From: Sipunculus nudus
Lineage: Eukaryota > Annelida > Sipuncula > Golfingiida > Sipunculidae
Length of the DNA: 64,000 bases
Direction: 5' to 3'
Assembly (NCBI GenBank): GCA_026874595.1
Contig: CM049310.1
Span: 24,537,058 to 24,601,057 of the forward strand
Shown: in pieces, positions 25,587-37,009 of the stretch
Layout: the number at the start of each line of letters is the position of its first letter
Numbering within the stretch: the stretch's first letter is position 1
The notes under the pieces: generated by a model
Databases searched by the model: none
Told to the model about the DNA's origin: nothing
The model's input: only the letters and a program-made list of their open reading frames with translations
Position numbers and translations under genes: made by a program

Positions 25587-26325
25587 CTTTATTGAAAAGC
25601 TGTGTACTCTCTCAATTAATATACCATTTATCAATCCTCCCAACTCCATGTAAAGCTTTTATGAAACAGATCGAAACACGTATATATAAATTCATATGGG
25701 AAAAACATTCAGATTTAATAAAAAGACAGATATTAATTGCTACAGTGGAGAAGGGGGGACTAAACATGTTTCACATTTCATCAAAAAATGCAGCATTAAA
25801 ATTGACTTGGAAAAACTTTTATTAAATAAAAACCCTCACGATGCATGGAGAAAGTTAGTTTTAGGACTTTTCAAACTCAGAGAAACCTCGTTCTCATGTA
25901 CCTTAGCCCCTGAAGATGTAAAAGAAATCATGACTTCCAAAGCTCCCTTCTGGGAAGAAATAATGTATCACTGGTGTAACTACAATTATCATAATCCTTG
26001 TACATATGAAGATATCATGTCCCAATGTATTTGGTTTAATTCCCACATAAAAATACACAACAAAGTTTTATTTTTCAAAAAACTTTATTACACTGGTGTT
26101 GTATATATAAAAGATTTGGTAAAACATACACAAATGAAAGCTTTTTTCATGAGCTATCAAGAATTACGTAAGAAATATAAATGTAATATTGACTTTCTTA
26201 GCTATTCCAGTTTACTAAAAGCTATACCACAGACTTGGAAGGAAATTCTACATAGTAGATATATAGACATAATAACACCTATAGAATTAAATAGTAATAT
26301 AAAAGCGTTTCTAGACAATAATTAA
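25587..26325 (+). pseudogene. LINE ORF2 region after the reverse transcriptase
   Basis: Two overlapping frames carry the middle of the C-terminal region: first LIYHLSILPTP and FIWEKHSD (25,592-25,825), then from about 25,770 a second frame with HDAWRKLVLGLF and WKEILHSRY. A TAA at 26,323-26,325 stops it, but homology resumes in the same frame. The pattern is at least two frameshifts plus one stop. Confidence 0.75.
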
Positions 26326-26382
26326 GGTACTTTCCATATATACAATAAATTTGTCAATAAGCTAAAAGTAGCACCATATGAA

Positions 26383-26952
26383 GTGATAACAAAATGGAAA
26401 AATGATTTAAACGTTTCAGATGAAGATGTTTATCAGGGGTTCTCTAAGATTTACGTAACAACTATATCTTCAAAACTCCGCATGTTTCAGTATTATATTC
26501 TCCATAGAAGGCTTACTTTAAACCCTTTTCTCTACAAAATAAATATAATTGATACAAATAAATGCACTTTTTGTAAAGAAACAGATGAATCATTGATGCA
26601 CATTTTTTGGGAATGCCCATTCACCATTAGTTTATGGTCGGACATTCAAAGATTTTTTAAGGAGCAATCCTCTCGGGAATTAACATTGAAACTAACAGAT
26701 AGCAATGTACTACTTAGCAATAGTGAACATGTTTGGATGAATGTGCTTTATTTAGTTACTAAAAAATACATATATAATAGTAGATGTTATAAAAAGAAAC
26801 CAACATTCCAAGGCTTCATGTCATTCATTAATGAAGTCTGGACAATAGAAAAAATTATAGCAACAAAGAGAGGAAAGCTTCCTCAGCATTATAAGAAATG
26901 GTCAAATCTGCTTTGTTACATTCAGATTAAAAAAAAAAGAAGTAAAGGTTAA
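26383..26952 (+). pseudogene. LINE ORF2 C-terminal zinc-knuckle segment
   Basis: It contains LRMFQYYILHRRLTLNP and a Cys/His motif CTFCKETDESLMHIFWECP (C-x2-C-x8-H-x4-C), found at the C-terminus of L1/Tx1-like ORF2 proteins. It ends in a lysine-rich tail. About 190 bp of 3' UTR and a poly-A tract (27,141-27,152) follow. Confidence 0.8.
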
Positions 26953-27152
26953 TTGAGTGAAAAGACTTAGTATTATGACAGTTATAATAACTCGAGAAAT
27001 AGTCATGTAATAAGGTTTTTGTGTTTTGTTTGTCATGCATGTTCTTTTATGCTGTACTCATGTCATGTTTTGTATGATCTATGTCATGCTTCATTTGTTA
27101 AGTCTGTTATATGTATATCTTTTGTGACTTATTTTCAATTAAAAAAAAAAAA

Positions 27153-28141
27153 ACTACAGGCGCTTGCATCACCAAGTTTTGTGCAAATGTTAGTCATGTG
27201 ACTCATATTTAAAATTGCAATTTTTGTGGCACTACCTATAAAGACCTGTTTTTTTTATACAGGCATAAACCTCATAATTAATAATTATAGCCTCTTTCAA
27301 CTTAAAAATGTTTTATGATGAAACTGTCAAGTTTAATGGTTTAATTTTTCACAAGAATTATCCTAGGGTAGGGTTCTTTCAATTGTATAAGAATAGATAG
27401 TGTACAGTGGTTGTTGGTAGAGTCATAGATAGCCGAAGTTGGTATTGTGGACATAAATAAGCCTATTTCAAACTGAGGGCTGCCATAATCCTCTTATGCA
27501 AAACTGTTGTTTCAACTTCTGTGACATTGCAAACAAAATATGTTTAGGAGGCCTTTGTTCCAGTTAACTGAAATGAGTTTTGGCAGAATTATTGGATCTT
27601 TAACAATGAAAGGACTGCATCTTTTATTATTCTACACATTTTGATAATAAATTCTTATGAAGATGTCAGCTTGAAAAAAGTATTCTAGCTTATGCCTTTC
27701 GGTTTGTGTAAACAGATTTACCAACAGGCCAAGATTGAGTCTGTATCTGTAATAGCTTGGCAGACTGCCAACTATTTCAGATTTGGTAACAAGCCAAAGG
27801 TCATTCCTAATCTATTTATAGTTTTGGCAGACTGCCAACTGGGTCAGGTTATGCAACAGGTCAAGAGTTCACTCAGTGCACCCAGGTACAGGTCAAGAGT
27901 TAGCGACAGCCTGTCACCCCAAACAACGATTTTAGTTGACCTGAAGACCCTATCAGGTTATGCTGTCATGGCTAGTCAAGAGTTCACTCAGTGCAGTAGC
28001 TGGAGCCAGCAATTCCTTCCAGTTCACTAGGGGCAACTGTCTTTCTCACCTAAGCCTGTTTAGCCCAGTGCACCTGACTCAACAGAAGTTTGATGTATTG
28101 GCCTGATAATTTGACCTGTCCATGCATATTTGATGGTTTTC
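27153..28141 (+). mobile_element. Family D element, continuation after the LINE
   Basis: It resumes with the duplicated actacaggcgcttgc and the D-core phrase atcaccaagttttgtgc. From about 27,690 to 28,080 it has repeats built around tggcagactgccaact and ggtcaagagttcactcagtg, shared with 33,790-34,240 and with 32,200-32,400 in the complete D element. The D copy is interrupted again at 28,142 by a short A element; D-type sequence is seen again at 28,566-28,845. Its 3' end was not found. Confidence 0.55.
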
Positions 28142-28565
28142 AGCTCAGCTGACTGAAAGTCATCTGAGCTATAGCGATCACTCTTTGTCCGTCATCCATC
28201 TGTCTGTCCGTCTGTTTGTCCGTTAACCAGGCACAAATCGTAAACAAAAATTTCATAACTACATCATTAACTACATCACTGATGGTCATGATTTTAGGCA
28301 TACATATTGATCATGAGATGTTCCGTCAGTTCCTGCAGACTGGTGGCGCCACCTGTATTTTTCTATTTTTTTCTCTATTTTTGAGACCTTTAACAATGTG
28401 AACATCTGTTAACAGGGGTTAATACAGACACAATTTTGGCCTGTTGGTTAATCTGTTTGATGCTTCAGTTGAATGGGTATATACTACCATTCAGATGATA
28501 AAATTTCCTTCTGCGAATCTCTTCCCAGTCAGCTGAGCATCATGACCCATGGGTCACATGTCTTG
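28142..28565 (+). mobile_element. Compact family A element (424 bp)
   Basis: Both ends are present: AGCTCAGCTGACTG with its hairpin at the start, and CAGTCAGCTGAGC, TGACCCATGGGTCA and CTTG at the end. Only part of one 330 bp unit remains between them, with one GGTGGCGCCACCTG palindrome at about 28,342. It shows the minimal form of the family. Confidence 0.85.
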
Positions 28566-28845
28566 TTTACAAGACTGGTGTCCCACCTACACTGACTTTG
28601 CACAGTGTATTTGCCTGCTTATTTCTCAAGAGAGATATGATATATTAGCCTGAAATAGTGCATATTTACACATATTGGATAGCTTTGTCATATATAAGAA
28701 TGGTGGCTCCAACTTCAATAATTTGTTGTATGTCCCTGCTTATTTCTCAGGAGGGGTTTGATATATCAGTCTGAAATTGGCATATGTATACATGTCGGCT
28801 AGCTTTGTTGTTTACAAGAGTGGTGGCGCACCTACAATCATTTTT
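28566..28845 (+). mobile_element. Family D core segment
   Basis: Two units (cagtgtatttgcctgcttatt; tccctgcttatttctcagga) are shared with 32,500-32,700 in the complete D element. It ends in a T-run where the next A element begins. Confidence 0.55.
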
Positions 28846-29980
28846 AGCTCAGCTGACTGAAAGTCATCTTGGCTATAGCGATCACTCTTTGTCCACGGTC
28901 CGTCTGTCTGTCTGTCCATCTAGAAACTTCCTACTGAATCCCAATTGAGGTCCATAAAAAATCTCCTTGGAAACCTGAAATAAGGTCACTGTGATCTATA
29001 TTCTTCGAGCTATGGAGGGGGAAATTACCCCAAAGAATAATTAACAGATTAATACAAAAGCGCCTATATCGGAATAACTAATGTATTCATTGCAAAGATT
29101 TTTTACCATGCATATTGATCATGGATTGTTTTATCATTTCCTGAAGACTGATGGCACCACCTGTATTCTAGTATTTACGCATTTTTTTTCCTCTATTTTC
29201 AAACCCTCAGATGGAGCAGTTTGTCCGTTAACAGGGCACAATTTGTAACCATTAGACCTAGAAACTTCTAACTGTACCTCCTGGAAGGTCCTAGTCTCCT
29301 TGGAAACCTGAAATAAGTTCATAGTGACCTATATTTTGCGAACTACTTGCTGAAAATATGATTTTGAGCATCCAGTTAATCAGATGGGACACAATTTGCG
29401 TCTTCTAGGCCTAGAATCTACTTACATTACACCAGTGGAGGGCCATGAAAAATCTCATCAATTTGGTCATTCTGACCCATATCCTGTGAGCTATGTGGCT
29501 TAAAAGTACCACCCCCCCCCCCCCCCCCCCACCCCCAGGATATTAAAAAATTTTTACAAAGGCTCAAGTACCTGAATAACTAATGCATTGATTCCAATGA
29601 TTCTTTCCATGCATATTGATCATTGTGTGATGCATCATTCCCTGAAGACTGGTGGCGCCACCTGTATTTCTTCTAATTTTTACACATTTTTCCCCCTTTA
29701 TTTATGAAACCTTTAGATGATACAGTCCATTTGTTATCAAGACACAAATTGTAATGATTAAACCTAGAAAATGCTAACTGTACATCCAGGGAGGTCCTGA
29801 ACCAAGCTCCTTGGAAACCTAAAATTAGGTCATGGTGACCTATATTTTGTGAACTACAGGCAAAATCATGATTTTGAGCACTCAGTCAGATCAGGGAAAA
29901 ATTGTATCCTCAAGGCCTAGACTGCCAACTATTTCAGATTTGGCAACAGACCAAAGGTCAGGTTATGTTCATTGATTTTT
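28846..29980 (+). mobile_element. Family A element, 5' part
   Basis: It begins AGCTCAGCTGACTG in a T-run and has about three diverged 330 bp units, with palindromes near 29,150 and 29,651 and a poly-C tract at 29,512-29,531. After about 29,920 it changes to D-like core sequence (gactgccaactatttcag). The 3' end may be the degenerate CAGCTGAGCGACGTGACCC near 34,661. Confidence 0.5.
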
Positions 29981-32900
29981 AGCTCAGCTGACTGTAAGTC
30001 ATCTGAAGTGTAGCGATTTCACTCTTTGTCCATCCAGCCATCCAGCCGTCTGTTCTTTAACAATGCACAAACCATAACCACTGGACCTGGAATCTTCTTA
30101 CTTTATATGCAGAGAGGTCCATGAAAATCTCCTTTGAAACCTGGAATTAGGTCTCTGTTACCCATATTCTTCAAGCTATGGGGCTTTGAATTCCCCCCAG
30201 AATAATGATAAATTTGATACAAAAGCTCAAATATCTTAACAACTAATGAATTGATCACCATGATTCTTTGCATGGATGTTGATCATGGAGTGTTTCATCA
30301 GTTTCTGCAGACTGGTGGTGCCACCAGTATTTTTTTGATTTTTTACTTTTTTTTCTCTATTTTTGAGACCTCAAAAGATGCAGTCATCTGTTAACAGGGC
30401 ACAAATCTTAACCGCTGGACCTGGAATCTTTTCACTTTACATCCAGAGAGGTCCATGAAAAGTCTTCTTGGAAGCCTGGAATTAGGTCTCTGTTACTCAT
30501 ATCCTTCAAGCTATGGGACTCTGAAGTACCCCCCAGAATAATGAAAATTTGATACAATAGCTCAACTATCTGAACAACTAATGTATTGATCACCATGATT
30601 CTTTGCATTGATATTGATCATGGGGTGTTACATAACTTTTGCCGACTGGTGGTGCCACCAGTATTTCTTTATTTTTTAGCGAACCTGTGAGCTTATGTGA
30701 TGGTACGGCGTCGTCTGTCCTCTGTCGTGCGTCGTCTGTACGTTAACCATACCTATCTCAAAAACGGCAGGGGCTAGCATCACTAATTTTTTGGCAAATA
30801 ATCAGTCATCCAAAAAACTATATCGGATTTTGTTTATTTTTTTCCTAACAGCATTTTCTTAGATTTTATAGGGAGAAAGCTAAAAAAGCTTTAAAAATCT
30901 TCTTCTCCGAAACTGTCCAGCCAAATTGTCCAATATTTCACAAAAATGATCCCTGGAACAATCTTTCTCAAGTTTGTTTGAATGGTTCCAGTTCGGAGAT
31001 TTATGGCCTAGATACAGGAAGTTGAACTTTGTTAACTGTGCAAAAAAGCATATTAAAATTTAAATCTCAGAAACGGCTGTAGCTATCATCACCAAATTTT
31101 ATGCCAATGTTGGTCACATAGGTCATATCTGAAATTGAGGTATTGGTGGCGCCACCTGCATCGGCCTTTTTTGTACAGGTGGATCAGTGCCTGTATCACA
31201 CTGAAGGCTATAAAAAACTTCTTCTCTGAAACCATATGGCCAAAATGTTTAATATCGCACAGAATTGATCCTAGGATAGTGCTTTCTGAAGTTTGTTCAA
31301 ATGGTCTCAATTCAGTGACTTTTGGCTAAGTTATGGGAAGCTAAATTTATTCATATGCCATAACAGCCCATTTTAGCTCAGTGGCTACAAAGATCTTCTT
31401 CTTAAAAACCACTGGGCCAAATTCTTAAATCTCACACATTAATTATCCTCAGATGTTGATAATTCAAGATTGTTCAAATGGTTTTGGTGCAGTGATTTTT
31501 GGCTGAGTTATGGGAAGCTGAACTTAGCCATTTTGCTGTGTTTTCCCATATTAGTTATAAACCTATGAAATGTTTTTCGACTGATGCCACTGAAGCCAGT
31601 TTGTTAAATATTTTACAAGAATAATTCCTACAATAATTCTAATAATAATTGTCATTAATGGTTCAACATGAATGTTTTTTTGGCTGAATTATGGAGATTG
31701 AATTGAGTCATTTTACCATATATGTTAGCTGTGTGATGCTGTTACATCTAGCCTGGCACCAGTTTATCAGCATCTATTACATCATGCCACTAGACATTTA
31801 GATTTCAGGTTATCTTTGGTTAATATTGACAAGAAAACTTTTTAAAAGCTTTTAAAAAACTTAGATTTATGATTTAAGTTATTCATCATACCAGGCAATG
31901 TTACAATTATGGATATTCAGCTCTCTGTGGCTATATAAAGACAACTGTACGTGGATTATAAAATATTGGTATCCCTACTCAACTTAATTCAAGAATTTGC
32001 CATCAATGAGATATATCTGTATTTTAATTTTGCATTCAGTATACATCCATAATAATTTTACATATATTCCTGATTTCTTTTTTTTTTATAAAAAGTTAGC
32101 TGAAAAGCATTTTGTATTGGGAAAATAAATTTCAAAGTTATTTCAAGTAGGGACCACTTTTGTGTTCAGATGGCAGCACTTGGTTTCCATTGGCAGATTG
32201 CCAGTGCCTTGATGTTGGCCATTAGCCAAGATGATGTCAGCTCTATAAATAGTTTTGGCACAGTGCCATGATTGGAAGAAGTGCAGCCAGGTATAGGTCA
32301 AGAGTTCAATCAGTGCAGTAGCTTGAGGCAGCAATTTGTCACACGTCACTCGGGGGCAACTGCCTTACTCACCTAAGCCTTGTCAGCCCAGTGCATCAAA
32401 CTCTGGGGAAATTTGATGTATTGGACTGATATTTTGACTTGTCTATGCGTCTTTGATGGTATTCTCATTTACAAGACAGTTGGTGCCACGTACATTGACT
32501 TTTGCACAGTGTATGTGCCTGCTTATTTCGACAGAGGAATTTGATATATCAGCCTGAAATTGGACATATTTATACATATCGGATAGCTTTGTCGTATACA
32601 AGACATGTGGTGCCACCTACAATAATTTTTTCACAATGTGTGTCCCTGCTTATTTCTCAGGAGGGGTTTGATATATCAGTCTTAAAATTGGCATATGTGT
32701 ATATCTCTGATAGCTTCGTTGTATACAAGACTGGTTGTGCCAGTTAGAATCGTTTTTGTGTTGTGTGCACCCATGCCAGAATTTCAGCAGTGATGTTAGT
32801 GTAATTGTTTCTTATTCAAAATGTTTAGTACTCGCATTGTTCATATACATGAAAAGTAATGGTCCAGCATTGAAGCAGTATACCTGTTGTATTTACCAAT

Positions 32901-33482
32901 GCACAGGTTCGCATTAGGCCTGTAGGCCTTGTTAACGATATTTTTCTCTATTTTTGAGACCGTAAAAGATGCCGTCATCTGTTAATAGGGCACAAATGAC
33001 TAGACCTAGAATCTTCTTTTTGACATGCTGGGAGGCCCATGAAAAGTCTCTTTGGAAACCTGAAATTAGGTCTCTGTCACCCATATTGTCCAAGCTATGA
33101 GGCTCAGAAGTACCCCCAGAATAATTGAAAATTTGATACCAAAGTAGGGCACAAATCATAACCATGGGGCCCAGAATCTTCTAACTTGACATCCTGAGAG
33201 TTCCTCAAAAGTTCTCCCTAGATACCTGAAATTGGGTCACAGTGACCTATATTCTTTTGGTGGTATGTTTGAGCACCCCAGAAATAATGCAAAATACACA
33301 ATTTGCCAGATTCCTCATGAAAGGCTGGTTGGATTATCATCAGATTTGATGTGCTTCTGGGTCTTGATGAACTTAAGCTAATATGCATGAATAATGATGC
33401 GACCTGTCTTAATTGGTTGTCTGTGTAAGGACAAATTATCAACATGTCAGTCGGCTGAGTGTCATGACCAACTGGTAACTTG
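29981..33482 (+). mobile_element. Family A element hosting a complete family D element
   Basis: The 5' end AGCTCAGCTGACTG is at 29,981. Two 330 bp units carry palindromes near 30,314 and 30,648. Family D sits at 30,678-32,931. A-core resumes (atatttttctctatttttgagacc) and runs to the 3' arm GTCAGTCGGCTGAG, a short hairpin ACCAACTGGT and CTTG at 33,479-33,482. Confidence 0.7.
30678..32931 (+). mobile_element. Complete family D Helitron2-like element
   Basis: The 5' end is AGCGAACCTGTGAGC. The 3' end has the inverted arm AGGTTCGC, then the hairpin AGGCCTGTAGGCCT and CTTG before TT. The core is about 2.2 kb of diverged repeats with palindromes GGTGGCGCCACCTGC near 31,145 and variants near 32,471 and 32,607. 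The flanking A sequence is continuous across it when compared with its sibling unit at 30,321. No open frame with recognisable domains was found. Confidence 0.75.
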
Positions 33483-34300
33483 TTTGTAGAGTTATAGAAA
33501 ACTGAAATTGGACTTGAGGCCATAAGTAAGCCTATTTCAAATTGAGGACTGCAATAGTCTCCTCCTGCAAAACTGTTGTTTTTAATTTATGTATCATTGT
33601 ACAACAATTATTCTTAGGTGGCCTTCGTTCAAACGAAAATGATTTTTGGCACAATTATAAGACCTTTAAAAATGAAAGGACTGCATCTTTATTATTCCAA
33701 ACTTTTTTTTATAAAAATCTTATGAATGCATCAGCTTAAAAAAAGCATTTTAGTCAAAGTCTTTCAGTATGTGTAACCAGATTAACCAACAAGCCAAGAT
33801 TGTGTCTGTATCTATAAATAGCTTGGCAGACTGCCAACTAGTTAAGATTTGGCTACAGGCCAAAGGTCAGCCTGGATCTGTTTATAGCTTTTGCAGACTG
33901 CCAACTGAATCATATTAGGCAATAGGACAAGGGTTCACTCAGTTCAGCCAGGTATAGGTCAAGAGTTCACTCAGTGCGGTAGCTGCATTCTATAAATAGC
34001 TTGGCAGAATTCCAACTATTTCAGATTTGGCAACAGGCCAAAGGTCAGCCTGGATCTATTTATAGCTTTGGCAGACTGCCAACTGTGTCGGATTATGCAA
34101 GGGGTCAGGAGTTCACTCAGATAAAACATTCACTCAGTCTAGCCAGATGCAGGTCAAGAGTTCACTCAGAACAGTAGCTTGAGCCAGCAATTTGTCACAG
34201 TTCACTCATGGCAACTGCCTTTCTCACCTATGCCTGGTCAGCCTGTTGGCCTGATATTTTGACCTGTCCATGCGTCTTTGATGGCTTTCTCGTTCTTTCT
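33483..34300 (+). repeat. D-core tandem repeats with GGCAGACTGCC dyads
   Basis: Imperfect units of about 90-200 bp from 33,790 to 34,240 contain ataaatagcttggcagactgcc, aggccaaaggtcagcctgga and ggtcaagagttcactcag. The first 300 bp (33,483-33,780) match 27,410-27,690. The dyad GGCAGACTGCC is kept in most copies. Confidence 0.6.
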
Positions 34301-34901
34301 CAAGACATTATGAAATGCATCTTTTCAAATAAAACTTAGGTCAGGTTTTCCTTATTGCATCACATTAAATGGTTTCAGGCCACAAGTTTCATTTATAACA
34401 CAGTGCAAATGCGAATTATACCTAATTGACTTGTTTTAACATACTTGTTAAATTTGTTTATGCTCATTAGAATTTTTAAGGTATTTTATTTCAAATGACA
34501 AATTAATGTTTATATTATTCTTTGGCAGATGTCCATTATTCTATAATTTACAGGGTTTCATTTTAGAAGGGCCATTTCCTCTTAGCTTATCAAATGCTAA
34601 TATATATGAAAAACCAAAAGAAACAAGTATATAATGCATTTGCTAAATTTTTCTAAACTTCAGCTGAGCGACGTGACCCATTGGTTCCTTTTTCTATACT
34701 TCTGCTGGTGTTCCGTGTCAATTATTTGGTGCATATTCTAACAACTCTTGAATTTTTTTCTGGGTTGAAGGGCTCAGACTGAGATAACAACTTGATAACT
34801 ACTGATATTGATAATAAAAGTAAAAAGAGCCGGGGAAATAATGAAAAGCAGAAAGCTATGGAGATTATTTCTACACTTTTTTCATTGTTTTCATTTCAAA
34901 A
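34301..34901. other. AT-rich spacer with a degenerate family A 3' end
   Basis: Mostly featureless. At 34,661-34,690 CAGCTGAGCGACGTGACCC followed by ttggttcc and a T-run resembles the 3' end of family A. It may close the copy that begins at 28,846. Confidence 0.4.
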
Positions 34902-36927
34902 CTAGAATACGGGTAGTCGTCAAGCCACTACGTGTATCCGCCAAAATCAGAGAAGGATGGGTGAAGTGAGGCATGGATTGAGTGGCAAGGGGATATAGAG
35001 TTACATGTGTTAAATATTAGAATGGATCTCTGCCACATAAACATGATTGTAGGTGGCGCCACCTGTTACTTGAACGAGAAACTATCCAAGATATATACAC
35101 ATGCAAATTTTCATGTGGAAAAGTCAAACCAATGCAGAGATATGAGTGATTTTATCCCACAGCAGACAAACAGATGGACGCAGTGCCAAAATGGCTGCAG
35201 GTGGCGCCACCATTTTTGTTCATGTTATAAAGCTATCCAAGGGCTACATTTGTGTAAAAAAAATTCCTGATTGGTTGAATGAGTCCGGAGATATAAGCAT
35301 GGATGTCTACAGCACGAACGTGAATGTAGGTGGCACCACCTGTCATAAAATCAAGAAAGCTATGCGGGATGTATGAGCATGCTGAATTTCAGGTAATCTG
35401 GTCAAACCACTGCAGAGATATGAGTGATTTTAACCAAAGGCAGATTAACAAATGGACACTGTGCAAACATGGTTGCAGGTGGCACCACTTTTTGTTGTGT
35501 ATGTTATAAAGCTATCCCAGGGCTACATTTGTGTAAAAAAATTTTCCGGATCGGTCATACGGTTCCCGAGATATATGGGTTTATGTGTGGAGCGTTAATG
35601 TGAATGTAGGTGGCGCCACCTGTCATAAAATCAAGAAAGCTATCTAGGATGTATATGCATGCCAACTTTTAGGTGAATTAGTCAAACCACTGCAGAGATA
35701 TGAGTGATTTTAACCCCAGGCAGATGAACAAATGGACACTGTGCAAACATGGTTGCAGGTGGCGCCACCTTTTGTTGTGTATGTTATAAAGCTATCCCAC
35801 GGCTACATTTATGTAAAAAAAATTTTCCGGATCGGTCAAACGGTTCCCGAGATATATCGGTTTATGTGTGGAGCGTTAACGTGAATGTAGGTGGAGCCAC
35901 CTGTCATAAAATCAAGAAAGCTATCTAGGATGTATACGCATGCAGAATTTTAGGTGAATTAGTCAAACCACTGCAGAGATATGAGTGATTTTAACCCCAG
36001 GCAGATGAACAAATGGACACTGTGCAAACATGGTTGCAGGTGGCGCCACCTTTTGTTGTGTATGTTATAAAGCTATCCAACGGCTACATTTGTGTAAAAA
36101 AAATTTCCGGATCGGTCAAACGGTTCCCGAGATATATGGGTTTATGTGTGGAGCATTAACGTGAATGTAGGTGGAGCCACCTGTCATAAAATCAAGAAAG
36201 CTATCTAGGATGTATACGCATGCCGAATTTTAGGTGAATTAGTCAAACCACTGCAGAGATATGAGTGATTTTAACCCCAGGCAGATGAACAGATGGACAC
36301 TGTGCAAACATGGTTGCAGGTGGCGCCACATTTTGTTGTGTATGTTATAAAGCTATCCCAGGGCTACATTTGTGTAAATTTTTTTTCCGGATCAGTCAAA
36401 CGGTTCCCGAGATATATGGGTTTATGTGTGGAGCGTTAACCTGAATGTAGGTGGCGCCACCTGTCATAAAATCGAGAAAGCTATCTAGGATGTATACGCA
36501 TGCCAAATTTTAGGTGAATTAGTCAAACCACTGCAGAGATATGAGTGATTTTAACCCCAGGCAGATGAACAGATGGACACTGTGCAAACATGGTTGCAGG
36601 TGGCGCCACCTTTTGTTGTGTATATTATAAAGCTATCCCAGGGCTACATTTGTGTAAAAAAAATTTCCGGATCGGTCAAACGGTTCCCGAGATATATGGG
36701 TTTATGTGTGGAAACAGACGCACAAACGGACGCTGGGCAGAGACGAAAGGTCAGAGGTCATGGTCACTTGGTTAGGCACCAGTTCACATGTGACCGATAA
36801 TTTGTGTAAGTTTCGGAAAAATTTGTCCAGTAGTCTCAGAGGAGTTCTCCGGAAACGAACGCGGCGGCGGCGGCGGCGGAACCCGGTCAAAAACATAGTA
36901 TCCGCAAAACTTCGTTTTGGCGGATAC
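34902..36927 (-). mobile_element. Complete family C Helitron2-like element
   Basis: On the minus strand the 5' hairpin (GTATCCGCCAAAAC pairing with GTTTTGCGGATAC, 36,898-36,927) is followed by about 220 bp of leader with a (CGG) run, then six to seven 280 bp units. In plus sense cggttcccgagatatat recurs near 35,561, 35,841, 36,126, 36,406 and 36,691. It ends with the arm TTTTGGCGGATAC and CTAG (34,902-34,905). The units are much more alike than in the other C copies, so this is probably the youngest. Two palindromes per unit are preserved. Confidence 0.85.
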
Positions 36928-37009
36928 AATTAATGCATGCGTGAAGAATTCATGAATCCACATTACAGTTTATTGAATCGAGATTTCTGATTGTACTTTT
37001 ATGTATAAT

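Larger units (their letters stand above)
13633..27152 (+). mobile_element. 5'-truncated L1/Tx1-like LINE, split by a family E array
   Basis: The 15 bp actacaggcgcttgc at 13,618-13,632 recurs at 27,153-27,167 after a poly-A tail, which is a target-site duplication from target-primed reverse transcription. Without the E array (15,032-24,895) the LINE is about 3.66 kb. It lacks ORF1 and the start of the endonuclease. The coding part is an endonuclease, reverse transcriptase and C-terminal zinc-knuckle protein broken by one stop in the endonuclease, at least three frameshifts and a stop near the C-terminus, so it is dead. Wording of the reverse transcriptase fits the L1/Tx1 group. Confidence 0.9.

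Noticed and set aside
12776-32931. An autonomous Helitron replicase gene in one of the nested elements
   Set aside because: No Rep HUH motif or helicase motif was seen in any frame. All copies appear non-autonomous.
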